From Tropicimonas isoalkanivorans (lineage in GTDB: Bacteria > Pseudomonadota > Alphaproteobacteria > Rhodobacterales > Rhodobacteraceae), in the NCBI RefSeq assembly GCF_900112335.1, contig NZ_FOLG01000001.1, forward strand, positions 248,001 to 312,000: DNA of 64,000 bases, written 5' to 3'. This document shows, one piece after another, positions 61,818 through 64,000 of the stretch. The translations under genes and the position numbers were made by a program. Within the stretch, counting starts at the first letter, position 1, and each line of letters opens with the position of its first letter. The notes under the pieces were generated by a model that did not search any database, was not told where the DNA came from, and worked only from the letters and a program-made list of their open reading frames with translations.

Positions 61818-62674
61818 TGCCCCGTCCCTCCCGGCACCTGGAAGATCGGCCGGAAGCCGCCCGCGCTGCCGTCCACGCCGCCGAGACCCGGCTCGAACCC
61901 ACCCGGAGCGGCGAGGTTATCGGTGCCCGGCCCCGGCAGGCGGTCCGGCAGGTCGATAATGCCTTCGACCACGGGCGCGCCCTTGGCGTCCTTCTCCTCC
62001 CAGCCCTTACGGTAATGCTCGGCGGGCGCGCCACGGGCGAGCCGGACCGGCAGGACTTTGATCGCTGCCTCCGGCAAAACGCATTTCTTCTCGCAGATGC
62101 CGCAGCCGGTGCAGGCGTCTGCGTGGACGGTGGGGGCGAAGATGGCGTGATGGCCCGAGCGCTCGTTGTGGCGCATCTCCAGCGTGATCGCCTCGTCGAT
62201 CATCGGGCAGACCCGGTAGCAGACATCGCACCGCAGTCCGAGGAAGTTCAGGCAGTTCTCCTGATCGACGAGCACCGCCGTGCCCATCTTTGCGTTCTCG
62301 ATATCGGTAAGGCTCTTGTCCAGCGCCCCCGTCGGGCAGGCGGCGACGCAGGGAATATCGTCACACATCTCGCAGGGGATCTCGCGAGCGGTGAAAAAAG
62401 GCGTGCCAGTGGCCGGGCCGTTCTGGCCGAGGTCGGCCAGAACCAGCGTGTCATACGGGCAATCGCGCACGCAGAGGCCGCAACGGATACAGGCGGCGAG
62501 GAAATCGTCCTCGCCGAGCGCACCCGGTGGGCGGATCGCCTGGTCCGGAAGCGCCTTGGCCTCTCGCGCCACATAGGCCAGGAGCGATCCCGCGACCGCA
62601 CAGCCCGCCGCCATGCGGGCGCTGTCGGTCAGGAACCGACGGCGATCGACCTTATGTGGCTTGGCGGCGGCCAT
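61814..62674 (-). CDS. napG: Ferredoxin-type protein NapG (Tat-exported)
   Basis: 286-residue periplasmic iron-sulfur protein. A twin-arginine signal ([20 protein letters not shown]) is followed by four [4Fe-4S] sites: [43 protein letters not shown] and [18 protein letters not shown]. It couples to NapH. Lies 29 bp after napA on the same strand. Confidence 0.93.
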   Translation of the reverse strand: MAAAKPHKVDRRRFLTDSARMAAGCAVAGSLLAYVAREAKALPDQAIRPPGALGEDDFLAACIRCGLCVRDCPYDTLVLADLGQNGPATGTPFFTAREIPCEMCDDIPCVAACPTGALDKSLTDIENAKMGTAVLVDQENCLNFLGLRCDVCYRVCPMIDEAITLEMRHNERSGHHAIFAPTVHADACTGCGICEKKCVLPEAAIKVLPVRLARGAPAEHYRKGWEEKDAKGAPVVEGIIDLPDRLPGPGTDNLAAPGGFEPGLGGVDGSAGGFRPIFQVPGGTGQ

Positions 62675-62703
62675 GGCGTGCTCCCGGGTTCAGGCGTTTG
62701 GGC

Positions 62704-64000
62704 TCAGGCCCGTTCCACCTTGCAGGCGCATTTCTTGAAATCGGTCTCTTTCGACAGCGGGCAGGTCGCGTCGAGTGTCAGCTTGTTGGTCAGCTGCCCC
62801 TCGTCGAACCAGGGCATGAAGACCAGCCCGCGCGGCACCTTATTGCGGCCACGGGTCTCCAGCCGGCTCAGCACCTCGCCCCGGCGGGTGGAAATCGAGA
62901 TCTCCTGCCCGCGCCGAAGGCCGCGATCGCGCGCGTCGTCGGGGTGCATGAACACCACCGCCGCCGGATAGGACCGGTGCAGTTCCGGCACCCTGCGGGT
63001 CATGGAGCCGGAGTGCCAATGCTCCAGAACGCGCCCGGTGCAGAGCCAGAGATCGTATTCCTCGTCCGGCACCTCGACCGGCGCCTCGTAGGGGGCGAAG
63101 ATGATCTTGGCGCGGCCGTCCTTGTGGCCGTAGAACTTCACGCCCTCGCCTTCCTTCACGTAGGGGTCATAGCCCTCCCGGAAGCGATAGAGCGTCTCCT
63201 GCCCGTCCACCACCGGCCAGCGCAGGCCGCGGGCCTGGTGGTACATCTCGAACGGGGCGAGGTCGTGGGCATGGCCCCGGCCGAAGGACGCGTATTCCTC
63301 GAACAGCCCCTTCTGGACGTAGTAGCCGAAGTGCTCGCTCTCGTCGTTGTCGAAACCCTCGGCCACCTCGGAGACGGGGAACTTGTTGACCACGCCGTTC
63401 TCGAAAAGCACCTCGTAGAGCGTCTTGCCTGCGTGTTCGGGCATGGTAGCAACCAATTCCTCGCCCCAGGCCTCCTCTACCGTGAACCGCTTGGCAAACT
63501 CCATCACCTGCCAGACGTCCGATTTCGCCTCGCCCGGCGCCTTCACCTGCTGGCGCCAGAACTGCGTCCGGCGCTCGGCGTTGCCGTAGGCGCCTTCCTT
63601 TTCCACCCACATGGCGGTGGGCAGGATCAGGTCCGCCGCGAGACCAGTGACGGTCGGATAGGGGTCCGAGACGGTGATGAACGTCTCGGAGTTCCGATAC
63701 CCGGGGAACCCCTCCTCGTTCATGTTGGGCGCGGCCTGAAGGTTGTTGTTGCACTGCACCCAGTGGCACTTCAACTCGCCGTCCTTGAGCTTGCGGTGTT
63801 GCAGCACCGCGTGGAAGCCAGGCTTGGGCGGGATCGTGCCCTCGGGGATGTTCCAGGCCGTCTCGCAGATCTTCCGATGCTCGTCGTTGGCCACCACCAT
63901 GTCGGCGGGCAGCCGGTGAGCGAAGGTGCCGACTTCGCGCGCGGTGCCGCAGGCGGAGGGCTGGCCGGTCAGCGAGAACGGCGAGTTGCCGGGCTCGGAA
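62704..64000 (-). CDS. napA: Periplasmic nitrate reductase catalytic subunit NapA, partial
   Basis: The C-terminal 432 codons of NapA, continuing past the right edge. Visible: [100 protein letters not shown] and [20 protein letters not shown]. These are the substrate funnel and molybdopterin-binding C-terminal domain of the Mo-bis-MGD periplasmic enzyme. The N-terminal [4Fe-4S] site and Tat signal are outside the window, as are napD/napF if present. Ends with a C-x-C pair ([10 protein letters not shown]). Confidence 0.95.
   Translation of the reverse strand, partial: SEPGNSPFSLTGQPSACGTAREVGTFAHRLPADMVVANDEHRKICETAWNIPEGTIPPKPGFHAVLQHRKLKDGELKCHWVQCNNNLQAAPNMNEEGFPGYRNSETFITVSDPYPTVTGLAADLILPTAMWVEKEGAYGNAERRTQFWRQQVKAPGEAKSDVWQVMEFAKRFTVEEAWGEELVATMPEHAGKTLYEVLFENGVVNKFPVSEVAEGFDNDESEHFGYYVQKGLFEEYASFGRGHAHDLAPFEMYHQARGLRWPVVDGQETLYRFREGYDPYVKEGEGVKFYGHKDGRAKIIFAPYEAPVEVPDEEYDLWLCTGRVLEHWHSGSMTRRVPELHRSYPAAVVFMHPDDARDRGLRRGQEISISTRRGEVLSRLETRGRNKVPRGLVFMPWFDEGQLTNKLTLDATCPLSKETDFKKCACKVERA

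Overview
The window is GC-rich and reads as the chromosome of an alphaproteobacterium, most likely a Rhodobacterales/Roseobacter-group organism. This rests on a circularly permuted (two-piece) tmRNA gene beside an alpha-type SspB, the trgA-trgB-cysK tellurite locus first known from Rhodobacter, MbfA behind an Irr-type iron-control element, AcuI, DUF4169 and Hint_2 proteins, and tightly packed operons with ATGA or TGATG overlaps. No plasmid, phage, insertion sequence or CRISPR array was found.

Left part (1-6.4 kb): a peptide-type ABC substrate-binding protein cut by the left edge, a LuxR solo carrying the W57M/Y61W exchange of the plant-signal subfamily (OryR/PsoR/PipR), and a proline-iminopeptidase-type hydrolase. 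Two AraC regulators, a decayed aldo/keto reductase and a small membrane protein follow. 6.6-15 kb: a minus-strand operon (polyamine-type ABC transporter, diaminopropionate ammonia-lyase, M20 carbamoylase/allantoate-amidohydrolase type, N-carbamoyl-D-amino-acid hydrolase) lies divergent from an RpiR regulator. It probably imports an amino compound bearing a carbamoyl or ureido group and breaks it down to pyruvate and ammonia. 15.4-20.4 kb: a plus-strand PaoABC-like molybdenum hydroxylase operon with its XdhC-type chaperone and a MocA-type cytidylyltransferase.

20.7-35.7 kb: one long minus-strand nitrate/nitrite assimilation cluster, nasT-nasS-[ANTAR leader with terminator]-nrtA-nrtB-nrtCD-GAF protein-nirB-nirD-nasA-TrpD2-like-cysG. 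The cytoplasmic sensor NasS and the RNA-binding antiterminator NasT sit just upstream of a leader holding hexaloop hairpins and an intrinsic terminator. The cluster then imports nitrate, reduces it to ammonium and makes siroheme.

36-53 kb: an amidase pseudogene, tRNA-Ser(GGA), alaX-mscS-cysK-trgB-trgA, cfa, photolyase, a class-V aminotransferase, a BCCT transporter, a universal stress protein, AcuI, a DinB-fold protein and mbfA. 53-59.6 kb: ssrA (tag AANDNRAPVAVAA), a SnoaL-like protein, sspB, fumC, a GntP permease, DUF4169, a Hint-domain protein and a ribbon-helix-helix protein. 59.7-64 kb: periplasmic nitrate reductase genes napA(partial)-G-H-B-C, cut by the right edge.

Most interesting for follow-up: the PipR-like LuxR-solo/peptidase/transporter locus in a probable Rhodobacterales genome; the nas leader with three candidate hexaloop hairpins and an overlapping terminator; a tandem-GAF protein inside the nas operon; and the diaminopropionate/carbamoylase operon. 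All functions are inferred by reading the sequence; no database search was run.
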